A stretch of 64,000 nt of DNA, taken from assembly GCF_024204665.1 (NCBI RefSeq), contig NZ_CP100355.1:868001-932000 (forward strand), given 5' to 3'. Both the position numbers and the translations under genes were made by a program. This DNA is from Natronosalvus rutilus. GTDB lineage: Archaea; Halobacteriota; Halobacteria; Halobacteriales; Natrialbaceae. Every line of letters begins with the position of its first letter. The first letter of the stretch is position 1. Shown piece by piece: positions 1 to 8,117 of this stretch. Under the pieces are notes generated by a model, which was given only the letters and a program-made list of their open reading frames with translations, made no database searches and was not told the origin of the DNA.

Positions 1-65
1 ATGGCGGTCATCGCCGCACAGAAGAGGATAAGAAACGCGACCGGGCTCATCGCCGGTCCGTACAA
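1..65 (-). CDS. Possible N-terminus of a small membrane protein, cut by left edge
   Basis: Reading leftwards on the minus strand there is an open frame from a possible TTG start at 65 (or an ATG at 50) to the window edge. It encodes a short hydrophobic stretch (roughly SPVAFLILFCAAMTA) that would make a membrane segment. An AGGAGG-like ribosome-binding site lies 7 bases before the TTG, which favours that start. Only about 21 residues are visible, so no family can be named and the call may be wrong. Confidence 0.3.
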   Translation of the reverse strand, partial: MYGPAMSPVAFLILFCAAMTA

Positions 66-172
66 GCGGTGTCCTCCTAAGTGTGTGGGATTGTCTCGGA
101 TCGGGAGTTCGTTGCCACAGGACCGCCAACGGGATGGCAAGAATCATCTGGGTTCCGAAACCGCCTCACAGT

Positions 173-1078
173 ATGTCCTCTCAACTGCAGGTCATCGTCC
201 ACGGCGGCGCTGGAACCGTTCCCAAAGAGCCCGAATCTAGACAAACTGTCCTCGAGACGGCCGCGAACGCGGGCGCCGAAAGCGAGACGCCAGTCGACGC
301 CGTCGAGAACGCGATTCACGTCCTGGAGTCCTCGCCCCGATTCAACGCGGGCGTCGGCGGCGCCATCCAGAGCGACGGTGTCGTCCGAACCGATGCGGGG
401 ATCATGACCGACGACCGACGCGTGGGCGCGGCCTGCTCGATGCCCGGCGTCGAGCACGCCGTCAGCGTCGCCCGCCTGGTCATGGACGAGACGCCCCACG
501 GGTTCGTCTCGAGCGAGCACGCGGTCGCGCTCGCGGAGGCGTACGGGATCGAGACGGGCGTGGACCTCCGCTCGAAACGCACCCGGGAGAAGTGGGCCGA
601 CCTCGAGGCCCCTGACGGCGGCCCGAAAGCCCAGCTCGAGTGGATTCGCGACCAGTACGGGCAATCCGACCCCGACGGCCGGGACGATCCGAAGGATCAC
701 GACACCGTCGGCGCGGTCGCCTTCGACGGCGAGCGGATCGCGGCGGCCACCTCCACGGGCGGGCGCTGGCTCGCCCTCGCCGGTCGCGTTGGCGACGTCC
801 CGCAGGTTGGTTCGGGCTTTTACGCCTGCCCCGCCGCCGGCGTGAGCGCGACGGGTGCCGGCGAAGACATCGCCCGGGTCACCCTCTCGCGGCGCGTCGC
901 CCGCCACGTCGAGCGCGGTCTCGACGCGCAGGCGGCCACGGACCTCGCCATCGAGGAGTTCGGCGAGTTGACTGGCTCGAGCGCTGGCGTGATCGCCATC
1001 GACTCCCGTGGAGGGATCGGCGCGGCGTACAACAGCGACGCGATGCAGACGGCTCGAGTGAGCGCGTCGAGCCGGTAG
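173..1078 (+). CDS. Isoaspartyl peptidase / L-asparaginase (Ntn-hydrolase)
   Basis: A 301-residue protein of the plant-type asparaginase (Ntn-hydrolase, asparaginase_2) family, which hydrolyses L-asparagine and isoaspartyl dipeptides after self-cleavage. The N-terminus has the family VIVHGGAG motif. The cleavage and catalytic threonine is in HDTVGAVA at about residue 178, and a glycine-rich TSTGGR segment follows. The ATG at 173 starts just before the conserved VIVHGGAG block; the open frame runs further upstream but that part has no family character. Length is normal. The protein probably self-processes into alpha and beta subunits in the cytoplasm. Whether protein repair or asparagine catabolism is the main role cannot be told from sequence. 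Confidence 0.9.
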   Translation: MSSQLQVIVHGGAGTVPKEPESRQTVLETAANAGAESETPVDAVENAIHVLESSPRFNAGVGGAIQSDGVVRTDAGIMTDDRRVGAACSMPGVEHAVSVARLVMDETPHGFVSSEHAVALAEAYGIETGVDLRSKRTREKWADLEAPDGGPKAQLEWIRDQYGQSDPDGRDDPKDHDTVGAVAFDGERIAAATSTGGRWLALAGRVGDVPQVGSGFYACPAAGVSATGAGEDIARVTLSRRVARHVERGLDAQAATDLAIEEFGELTGSSAGVIAIDSRGGIGAAYNSDAMQTARVSASSR

Positions 1079-1126
1079 TGGCCGGATTGCAGAGTTCTTC
1101 GCTCGAGTAAGAATCTCGAGGACGAG

Positions 1127-2131
1127 CTACCCCAGCTGCGGCACGCCCGCCGCCTCGAGCGCCGCCCGCCGCTCCGCAGTCGTCAATCTATACGGCTCGA
1201 GTTCGTCCTCGAGGTCGCCGAGGGCCGCCCGGCGACGCTGGTGGTCGGCCAGGAATTCCGAAATTCGGTCGGCGGCGAGTTCCTTGAGTTCGCCGCTGAG
1301 GAGGCACCCGTCGTGATAGTCGGCCGCGACGTCAGCGAGGCGGTCGTCGTCCGGTTCGAACCCGTAGCGCAGGTACTGGAAGGCCACGTCGACCGTGGGA
1401 TCGCCGCCGTGTTCGCGATGGGCCGCGAGGCTCGAGCGGCCGCCGCTGTAAGCGTGCTCGCGGATCGTATCGGCGACGATTTCTGGACTATCGGTCAGCT
1501 CGATCAACGGTGCCGCGCCCGAGGAACTCATCTTTCCGGGCCCCTCGAGACCGGGGAGGAATCGACCGAGCAGGGCGCCCGGCTTCTCGACCGGCAGCGC
1601 CTCTCTGGCGGCGACGTCCCGGCAGACCCGGACGTGGGGATCCTGGTCGACGGCGATGGGGACGAGGGTCGGTTGGCGACCCGAGACGAGTTGCGGGAGC
1701 AGGAGGTGAGTCGCCTGGACGGCGGGGTAGAACTGCAGGCCAACGGTGTCTTGCTCGCCGTAGACGGCCTCGACGGTCGCCGGAGTGAGGTGTTTCGACA
1801 GGCGAACGGCAATCGGGTAGACCACGTCGGCGTCGGCCGTGTCGATCACGATTCGAGTCCGCTCGGGATCGAAGCCCACCGCCAGCAGATCGCGCAGGTT
1901 CTCGCGCGTAGCCTGGCCGATGGACGCGAAGGACTGACCCTTCGCGAGGAACTTCTCGTCGTCAGAGACCGACAGGTACACCGTGGCGCCGGTCTCGCGC
2001 TGGATTGTCCGCGCGAGGTAAAACGGGAGGACGTGACCCAGGTGCATCGGTCCCGAGGGACCGCGTCCGGTGACGATTGCGTGCGGGTCGCCCGCTTCGG
2101 CAGCCTCGAAGACGGCGCCGTCGTCGCGGTG
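1127..2131 (-). pseudogene. trpS: Tryptophanyl-tRNA synthetase remnant, 5'-truncated
   Basis: The minus-strand frame matches the haloarchaeal TrpRS paralogue from GDPHAIVTGRGPSGP onward. It has the class I HIGH-type motif HLGH, the VDQDPHVRVCRD tryptophan-site region and the KMSSS loop, and it ends with a normal C-terminus. Homology stops upstream at about HRDDGAVFEAA (codon ending at 2131), where relatives have roughly 45 further N-terminal residues. The frame stays open to 2635, but that extension is simply antisense to the kinase coding sequence. No plausible start or promoter is visible at the break, so I treat it as a remnant. An intact trpS must then exist elsewhere. A chimeric assembly is an alternative explanation. 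Confidence 0.7.
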
Positions 2132-2902
2132 CTCCCGCTCGGTTCTCACGGCGTGCTGGGTTTCGAAACGACAAGCGGAACGCTCGAGCCGTTCAGCGTC
2201 GACCTCGCGCAGATCCTCGCGGCAAACGTCGAGGTCGCCCTCGATCGAGCCGAACGCGAGGCCCGACTTCAGTCCCAGAACGAACGACTCGAGCAGTTCG
2301 CGAGCATCGTCAGCCACGACCTCCGAAACCCGATGAGCACCGCGCGGGGCTACCTCGAGGCCTATCGCGACAGCGGCGACCCCGCTCACGCCGACGAGGT
2401 CGAACATGCCCTCGACCGGATGGAACGGCTCACCGGCGAGATGCTCGAACTCGCCCGTCACGGGCGGATCGTCGATTCGGTCGAACCGGTCGACCTCGCC
2501 GCCGTCGTGGATCGAGCCTGGCGAAACGTGCCGATCGACGATGCCGTCCTCAAGCACGATCTCGAGGGCGTGACCTACGGCGATTCGGAACGCGTCCAGG
2601 CCCTCGAGAATCTGTTTCGAAATGCTGGGGAGCACGGTCTCGAGCGAACGGCAGGAGGAGGTCGAATCAGGGTCGAGCGAATCCCCCGCGGCTTCGCCGT
2701 CGAGGACGACGGGCCAGGGATTCCCGACAGCCGAAAGGACGAGGTGTTCGACCTCGGGTACACCGGGTCAGTCGACGGCACCGGATACGGTCTCTACATC
2801 GTCGAACAGATCGTCACCGGCCACGACTGGTCGATCCGGGTCGCCGACGGCGAGGACGGCGGTGCTCGGTTCGAAATCACGGGACTCGAGTTCGACTTGT
2901 AG
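2132..2902 (+). pseudogene. Sensor histidine kinase remnant (end of GAF + HisKA + HATPase)
   Basis: Plus-strand homology begins abruptly inside the last strands of a GAF domain (LPLGSHGVLGFETT). It continues through a coiled linker, a HisKA box (FASIVSHDLRNP, phospho-acceptor His) and a HATPase_c domain with an N box (ENLFRNAGEHG), DDGPGIP and GTGYGLYIV. The C-terminus is intact. The sensor N-terminus expected in haloarchaeal PAS/GAF kinases is missing: the upstream open frame (from 1241) is antisense to trpS. Without its own start the gene is probably not expressed as a normal kinase. Its closest visible relative in the window is the intact kinase at 29296-31830. Confidence 0.75.
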
Positions 2903-2942
2903 CGGCGCCGGTCGCTGTCGTTGCCTCTCGAAACTGCCGTTC

Positions 2943-3347
2943 TCACCCGAGCCTCGAGAGCACGCGTTCGAGTAGTGACTCCGTCTCCGTCTCTGCCTTC
3001 GTCTCCGTTTTAGACTCCCGGACCGCTCGCTCGCCGCCCGCTTCCCGCTCCTCGAGTACCCGCTCGTAGTGGTCGATCACGACCTGGTTTCGCCGTCGTT
3101 CGGCGCGCACTAGACGCTCGAGAATCGCGACCTGCTGTCGGAGGGTGCGCTCGTCGAGTTCCCGTCGGTCAGAGGCCTGATCGCCCAACGCGTCGCCGTC
3201 GGTGCCCTGGCGCGTAAACGCCGCCTCGACGTTGACGCTGGTTTCGGTTTCAGTTTCAGCTTTAGTTTCGGTGTCGGTCCCTCTCGCCGGCTCCTCGTCA
3301 CCTGCTTTCGACCCGTCCGCTTTGAGCTCACGGAACGTGACAGCCAT
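2943..3347 (-). CDS. Haloarchaeal coiled-coil protein with Lys/Thr/Glu repeats
   Basis: A 134-residue acidic protein starting MAVTFRELKADG at 3347; an upstream in-frame start adds only an unconvincing leader. The middle third (ELDERTLRQQVAILERLVRAERRR...) predicts a coiled coil. It is flanked by two low-complexity tracts of TETKAETE type, one near residue 35 and one near 115. There is no signal peptide or membrane segment. I do not recognise a named family. It looks like a soluble structural or regulatory protein specific to haloarchaea. The repeats may expand and contract, as the underlying DNA is itself repetitive. Confidence 0.6.
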   Translation of the reverse strand: MAVTFRELKADGSKAGDEEPARGTDTETKAETETETSVNVEAAFTRQGTDGDALGDQASDRRELDERTLRQQVAILERLVRAERRRNQVVIDHYERVLEEREAGGERAVRESKTETKAETETESLLERVLSRLG

Positions 3348-3511
3348 TGGGTCTCCTGCTACCACACACCTTGCCAAAAAGGTCAGTCAGTCACCCGTCA
3401 GACGCGTCTGACGGGCGGCGGTCGCTCGGCCCTCGGCAGAGCATCGACTCCGATCGATATGCGAGAGAAAACGATCGGTGGGAATCTCCGAGCACGTACG
3501 AAAATCGTCCA

Positions 3512-4204
3512 TTATCCCCTCGAGGCCACGAGTCGAATCACGAGCTGGAGCACGTGGACGAAGACCCCGGCGACGGCGATGTAGACGCCGATGGTCTGGA
3601 GGGCGACCGAGGCGTTGCGTTTGTCCCGAACCTGCCAGATCTCGTAGCCGAGTCGGAGCAAGAAGCCGAGGAAGATCAGGACGAAGCCTGCCAGCAAGAC
3701 GGGTTCGACGAACGTCCCGATCAGGATGGCCACCACGCCGCCGATGAAGGCGTACGTGGCGAAGCGACCCCAGGACTCGAACGTCTTCGAGCGGGCGTAT
3801 ACGTAGGTGGCGATCACGGCGGTCACGACGGCGACGACGACCGCCGTGACAGCGAGAATCTGTGGTTGCTGGGCTCGAGGCACGAATCCCAGTACGCCGG
3901 CGCCGAAGACGCCGAAAGCGAGTTGCAGGATCACCATGCCGACGAAGGCGATGCCAAGGTTGCCCCCGGAGACGCCGCGTTCGGCGACGATCTCGCCGCC
4001 CGTGATCGCGGCCCCGTAGACGAGGACGCCGACGATGGGGAACTGGAAGAGGTACGCGTTGGCCTCCTGGAGCGGGGTGAGGACGACGGCGTACATCAGC
4101 GCGACGTTGATCGCCATTAGAATCGAAGCTCCACCGATGACCTGCAGTTCTCTGCTCGAGAAACCGGTTCCGGTGTCGGTTTCGTACGGCGAATCGACGC
4201 TCAT
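3512..4204 (-). CDS. Seven-helix membrane protein, Bax inhibitor-1-like
   Basis: A 230-residue integral membrane protein with about seven hydrophobic helices and a short acidic N-terminus (MSVDSPYETDTGTGFSSRELQ). The layout fits the Bax inhibitor-1 / UPF0005 (TMBIM) family: evenly spaced helices, with a last helix of the form YIAVAGVFVHVLQLVIRL like the family's terminal 'L-Y-x-x-x-x-N-x-F-x-x-L-L' segment. Members elsewhere are pH-sensitive calcium leak channels; the archaeal role is unknown. The ATG at 4204 was preferred over longer frames because the upstream sequence encodes proline/arginine-rich nonsense. Family assignment is moderate. Confidence 0.6.
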   Translation of the reverse strand: MSVDSPYETDTGTGFSSRELQVIGGASILMAINVALMYAVVLTPLQEANAYLFQFPIVGVLVYGAAITGGEIVAERGVSGGNLGIAFVGMVILQLAFGVFGAGVLGFVPRAQQPQILAVTAVVVAVVTAVIATYVYARSKTFESWGRFATYAFIGGVVAILIGTFVEPVLLAGFVLIFLGFLLRLGYEIWQVRDKRNASVALQTIGVYIAVAGVFVHVLQLVIRLVASRG

Positions 4205-4310
4205 GGGTGCGCCTACGTCGTCTGTACGGAAAACGTTGCGTCTGGAACACTCGAGGGTGTAGGTGGATTCGAGCGCCTGTACCTGTTCTGGCGGCGAATC
4301 GCGCCCCGCC

Positions 4311-4736
4311 TCAGTCCTGGACCGCCCAGCGATCGGAGTACGCCGTCCCGCACGTGCACTGGGCGTAGGCGTGGACGACGTCGCCCTCGGCGTAGATGCC
4401 GCCGACCTCCTCGTTCTGTTCCTCGGCGAACGCGAAGACGAACTGGGTGTCGTGGTCGCCGTCCTCGAGTTCGTCCGGGCAGGTCCCACCAGCGAGATCG
4501 TCGTCGATGATCCCCTCGTGTTCCATCGCCAGCCTGGCGAACTCCATCGCGCCGGTGCCGGTCGCCGCTTTGAACGCGTTTCGGCCGCGCTCGCCGTCGA
4601 TGACGATCAGGACGCCACCCTCGACGGCGTCGCCGTACTCGGCGAGTCGGTCGTCGGAGACGTAGGAGTCGGCGAGAAAGAGCGCCACGTCCTCCGGTCG
4701 TTCGCCGGCGAGAAACGCCTCGCGTGCCTCGGTCAT
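4311..4736 (-). CDS. Haloarchaeal conserved protein resembling DUF5807
   Basis: A 141-residue soluble acidic protein beginning MTEAREAFLAGERPEDVALFLAD. It matches my memory of the haloarchaeal family DUF5807, especially 'AFLAGERPEDVA', the hydrophobic strand GGVLIVIDGERGRNAF and 'GTGAMEFAR'. The C-terminal part has an isolated CTC pair. No catalytic motif is obvious and no function is known. It lies just upstream (in minus-strand terms) of the Bax inhibitor-like gene but is separated by about 107 bases, so an operon is uncertain. Confidence 0.7.
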   Translation of the reverse strand: MTEAREAFLAGERPEDVALFLADSYVSDDRLAEYGDAVEGGVLIVIDGERGRNAFKAATGTGAMEFARLAMEHEGIIDDDLAGGTCPDELEDGDHDTQFVFAFAEEQNEEVGGIYAEGDVVHAYAQCTCGTAYSDRWAVQD

Positions 4737-4837
4737 ACCACGTTCGAGGAGGTCACGGGTGAAAAATGGCGCGCACTCGAGCGAGGGTCAGTGAACTCGA
4801 GCCGAGTGCGGTAAAAGGGAAAACCGGTCGTCGTCGA

Positions 4838-5026
4838 TCAGTCGCCGTGTTGCGGTTCGTGTTCGAACGAACGCGCGCTCGAGCCGGCGTCGAGTCGCTC
4901 GGCCCACGTCGGGGAGACGGTTGGGGCCAGTGCGAAGAACGTGACGATGGACACGAGCGAGACGAGTGCGATGCTCGCGACGATGGCGATTGCGGTCGTC
5001 GGATCGGCGGACAGGAAGGCCAACAT
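4838..5026 (-). CDS. Small single-pass membrane protein
   Basis: A 62-residue protein from the ATG at 5026 (MLAFLSADPT...). It has one long hydrophobic helix (TTAIAIVASIALVSLVSIVTFFALAP) followed by a short polar, histidine-ending cytoplasmic or external tail. Haloarchaea encode many such proteins of unknown function. A longer start at 5065 is possible but adds residues unlike a membrane N-terminus. It stands alone between the DUF5807-like gene and purC. Confidence 0.55.
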   Translation of the reverse strand: MLAFLSADPTTAIAIVASIALVSLVSIVTFFALAPTVSPTWAERLDAGSSARSFEHEPQHGD

Positions 5027-5261
5027 GGTGATTGGGTATCGATCGATCGTACGGAATCGACCCATATGAGCGTTACTTTGTCCGAAAATTATCGTTAATA
5101 ATTGTGATTGTGGAACGGTATCGGGCGCCGTGGGAAGATGACTCGAGGGGGAATCGATTCCAGCCCGATCGCAGCCTACGACGCTGGACGGTGCTGGTTA
5201 TATCCTAACTGCTGAAAGGCGTCGAGCGCGGACCTATAGCTGCTGGACGGCCCAACTAGGC

Positions 5262-6290
5262 CTACAGCCGCTGGACGGCCCCAATCGCCGCCGACAGCGA
5301 CGGCGCTTCGAATATTTCGCGGCCGACGTAGGCGTTCGTCCCGGCACAGTAGATTGCTCGAGCGATGTCGATTACGTCTTCGTCGAGTGGCTGGGGCTCC
5401 CGTTCGCAGAGGGACTTCCAGTCGGCGACGTCTTCGGCCCTGGCGCGTTCTTTCGCGTCGGTGACGGCGTCGACCCAGTCGGGCTGGGTTCGCTTGTGGT
5501 GCTGGCGGATGACCTCCTTCGAGAGTTGTACCCCCTCGTAGCTGAAGCGGTTCTCGTCGAACGTGCCGACGACGTCGGCGACGCGAATCTCGCCCCGGTA
5601 GTAGAGACACTCGATCTTGCCGTCCTGGTGGACGAGTCCGGCCTTCTCGGCCTGTTCGGTGATTGCGTGATTGACTTCGCGGGCGACCGCCTCGAGTACC
5701 TCGATGTCCGCTTTACCAGCGATGACGTCGGCCTCCTCCCGGGAGAGGTAGCGATCGCCCTCCTCGTACTTCGTCGAAAATTCGACGATCGGCGTCTCGA
5801 GGTCGACCGCGCCCTCGGGCCAGGTGTCGAACTCGAGGCCGTGGTCTTCGGGGTCGGTTCGTCGGCGCAGACTCGAGCCGATCGGCACCTCGTTGCGGAA
5901 GACGATCTCGAGAGGAATTAGGTAGTTCTTGCCGGCCGCAGCGTGGTAGGCGTCGTAGTCGTAGGTACGACCCTCGTGAGGCAGGTCGGGGACCTGGGTG
6001 AGGTCGATCGCCATCTCGAACGGCGGACGAGTGGCCGCCTCGAGGGGGATCACCGAGCCGTCCTCGACGACGCCCTGGTAGTGCGTCGGGACACCGGCGT
6101 CCTGGAGCAGTTCGAAGTTGTACGCGCCCATCGTACAGAGGCTCGCGCCCTTGTCGGGGATCTGATTGGGCATCTTCCCCCAGTCGAAAACGGAGTAGTC
6201 GTCGGTGAAGACGAACGCGCCCGACCCCAGTTTGTCGGCGGTCGCTTCCTCGTCGATGCGGAACTCCTTGACGCTCGTCACGCGTGCCAC
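5262..6290 (-). CDS. purC: Phosphoribosylaminoimidazole-succinocarboxamide synthase
   Basis: SAICAR synthetase, the ATP-dependent step of purine synthesis that joins aspartate to CAIR. The 342-residue length and the haloarchaeal form agree: an N-terminal strand TSVKEFRIDEEAT, a glycine-rich nucleotide loop (LGSGAFVFTDDYSVFDWGKMPNQIPDKG), the VFRNEVPIGSSLRRR substrate region, PIVEFSTKYEEGDRY and a C-terminal QLSKEVIRQHHKRTQPDW block. The start at 6290 gives MARVTSVKEF; an internal start at the following valine would remove only a few residues. It is monocistronic here, with no other pur genes in the window. Confidence 0.92.
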   Translation of the reverse strand: MARVTSVKEFRIDEEATADKLGSGAFVFTDDYSVFDWGKMPNQIPDKGASLCTMGAYNFELLQDAGVPTHYQGVVEDGSVIPLEAATRPPFEMAIDLTQVPDLPHEGRTYDYDAYHAAAGKNYLIPLEIVFRNEVPIGSSLRRRTDPEDHGLEFDTWPEGAVDLETPIVEFSTKYEEGDRYLSREEADVIAGKADIEVLEAVAREVNHAITEQAEKAGLVHQDGKIECLYYRGEIRVADVVGTFDENRFSYEGVQLSKEVIRQHHKRTQPDWVDAVTDAKERARAEDVADWKSLCEREPQPLDEDVIDIARAIYCAGTNAYVGREIFEAPSLSAAIGAVQRL

Positions 6291-6476
6291 CCCCGAACCG
6301 TGGGCCGGTTCGTCGGGTTGGATTCTCGGGTGCTCGTCGGTGCCGTCGTCGCGAATGTGCGCGTGGGTCCGGAGAGAGCCACTAGGCCGCCGTGCATACT
6401 CGAGATGCCAGTACGGGCGCCTAAAAGGTTTCAGTATCGGTTCGAGTTTAGTCGTCGAGTTGGGTCGCCTCGGCCG

Positions 6477-8117
6477 TCATCGACTTCTCTGCTTTCCTGG
6501 CTCTCCCGACTCCGCTGACTTCCCGGCGACCGACTTTCCGTCGAGGGCGTCGCGTTCGCGCGCACTCGAGTCGCGCTCGACCGGGTCGCCGTATCCGCCG
6601 CCGCCCGGCGTCTCGACGGTGACGGTGGTGCCGGCCTCAACGTCGACCGTCGTCTTCGCGGGGACGACCCTTCCGTCGATTCGGTTTTCTCCCGTGGCGC
6701 CGTCCGCGCCGCCGCTCGCGCCGCGAGGAGCGAGTCGCCGTCGCTCCGTGAGCAGGGAGACCGTCGCGTCGACCTCGACAGTAATAGAGCGCTCGAGGCC
6801 AAGGCCGCCGCGATAGCGCCCGTCGCCGCCGCTTCCCGCTCGGAGGGCGTAGCGCTCGACGCGCATTGGGTAGGCCGCCTCGAGGGCTTCGATCGGCGTG
6901 TTCAGGGTGTTGGTCATCCCGACCTGGACGCCGTCGACGCCGTCGCGGTCGGGGCGGGCGCCGAACCCGCCGCCGATGGTCTCGTAGTAGGTGAAGCCCT
7001 CGGCGTCGCGACTGCCGATAATCAGGTTGTTCATCGTGCCCTGGCTCTGGGCGGGCACACGCCCGGGGACGGCTTCGGCGAACGCCGAGAGCACAACGTC
7101 CGTCATCCGCTGGCTCGTTTCGACGTTTCCGCCGACGACGGCCGCTGGCCGGTTCGGGTTCAGAACGGATCCCGCTGGTGCACGCACGGTCACCGGCTGG
7201 TAACAGCCGTCGTTCGGCGGAATGTCCGGGTCCGTCACGGCCCTGAGGACGAAGTACACCGCGCTCCTGGCGACCGCCAGCGGCGCGTTCATGTTGCCGG
7301 CCACCTGGTTGGCCGTCCCCGCAAAGTCGACGTCCACCGTCGCCCCGTCGACCGTGACCGCCACCTCGAGCGGAATCTTCGACTCATCGATGCCGTCGCC
7401 CTCGAGCCAGTCGCGTCCCCGATAGGTACCGTCGGGAATCGCCTCGAGTTCGGTCTCGATCCGCTCTCGAGAGTACTCGATGACGCCGTCGAACGCCGCC
7501 TCGAGGGACGCCCGACCGCGTTCGGCGACGAGTTCGCGCACCCGGTCGCGGGCCCGGTCGGTCGCGGCGAGCTGGGCACGGAGGTCCGCCCGGCGTTCGG
7601 CGGGGTTGCGGACGTTCGCCAGCGCGAGCGACAGCACGTTCGTGTCGACCTCGCCGTCGACGACGAGCCGCGTCGGCGGCAATCGCAGCCCCTCCTGGTA
7701 GATCTCGGTCGCTCCCGCGGGCATGCTCCCCGGGGTCATCCCGCCGACGTCGCCGTGGTGGGCTCGTGTGACCCCGTAGCCGACGATATCGCCGTCGACG
7801 TCGATCGGTGCGACGATCGTCACGTCAGGGAGGTGCGTTCCCCCGGTAAACGGATCGTTCAGGACGTACGCCTCACCTGGTTCAGGGTCGCGTTCGCGTA
7901 CCGCCCGCACCGCCTCCGGCATCGCCCCAAGGTGGACCGGGATGTGCTCGGCCTGGGCGACCATCCGGCCCTCGGCGTCGAACAGCGCCGTCGAGCAGTC
8001 CCGCCGCTCCTTGATATTCGGGGAGTAGGCCCCGTGGATCAACACGTGCCCCATCTCCTCGGCGATTCCCTCGAGCCGGTTTCGGAGCACCTCGAGGGTC
8101 ACGGCGTCGAGGGTCAC
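6477..8117 (-). CDS. hyuB: Hydantoinase B / oxoprolinase family protein
   Basis: The 546-residue beta-type subunit of the HyuA/HyuB (N-methylhydantoinase, 5-oxoprolinase, acetone carboxylase-related) family. Visible hallmarks are the N-terminal LEVLRNRLEGIAEEMG, the RRDCSTALFD segment, HGDVGGMTPGSMP (metal-ligand His/Asp region), GGTHLPDV, and the C-terminal GGGGYGDP tail. The GTG start at 8117 overlaps the stop of hyuA by four bases (GTGA), a sign of translational coupling. It would form an ATP-dependent ring-opening amidohydrolase with HyuA, on hydantoins or 5-oxoproline. The substrate cannot be fixed from sequence. Confidence 0.9.
   Translation of the reverse strand: MTLDAVTLEVLRNRLEGIAEEMGHVLIHGAYSPNIKERRDCSTALFDAEGRMVAQAEHIPVHLGAMPEAVRAVRERDPEPGEAYVLNDPFTGGTHLPDVTIVAPIDVDGDIVGYGVTRAHHGDVGGMTPGSMPAGATEIYQEGLRLPPTRLVVDGEVDTNVLSLALANVRNPAERRADLRAQLAATDRARDRVRELVAERGRASLEAAFDGVIEYSRERIETELEAIPDGTYRGRDWLEGDGIDESKIPLEVAVTVDGATVDVDFAGTANQVAGNMNAPLAVARSAVYFVLRAVTDPDIPPNDGCYQPVTVRAPAGSVLNPNRPAAVVGGNVETSQRMTDVVLSAFAEAVPGRVPAQSQGTMNNLIIGSRDAEGFTYYETIGGGFGARPDRDGVDGVQVGMTNTLNTPIEALEAAYPMRVERYALRAGSGGDGRYRGGLGLERSITVEVDATVSLLTERRRLAPRGASGGADGATGENRIDGRVVPAKTTVDVEAGTTVTVETPGGGGYGDPVERDSSARERDALDGKSVAGKSAESGEPGKQRSR

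Noticed and set aside
77-907. 276-codon open frame opposite the asparaginase gene
   Set aside because: Antisense shadow of a well-supported Ntn-hydrolase gene; no motif, composition follows complementary codons.
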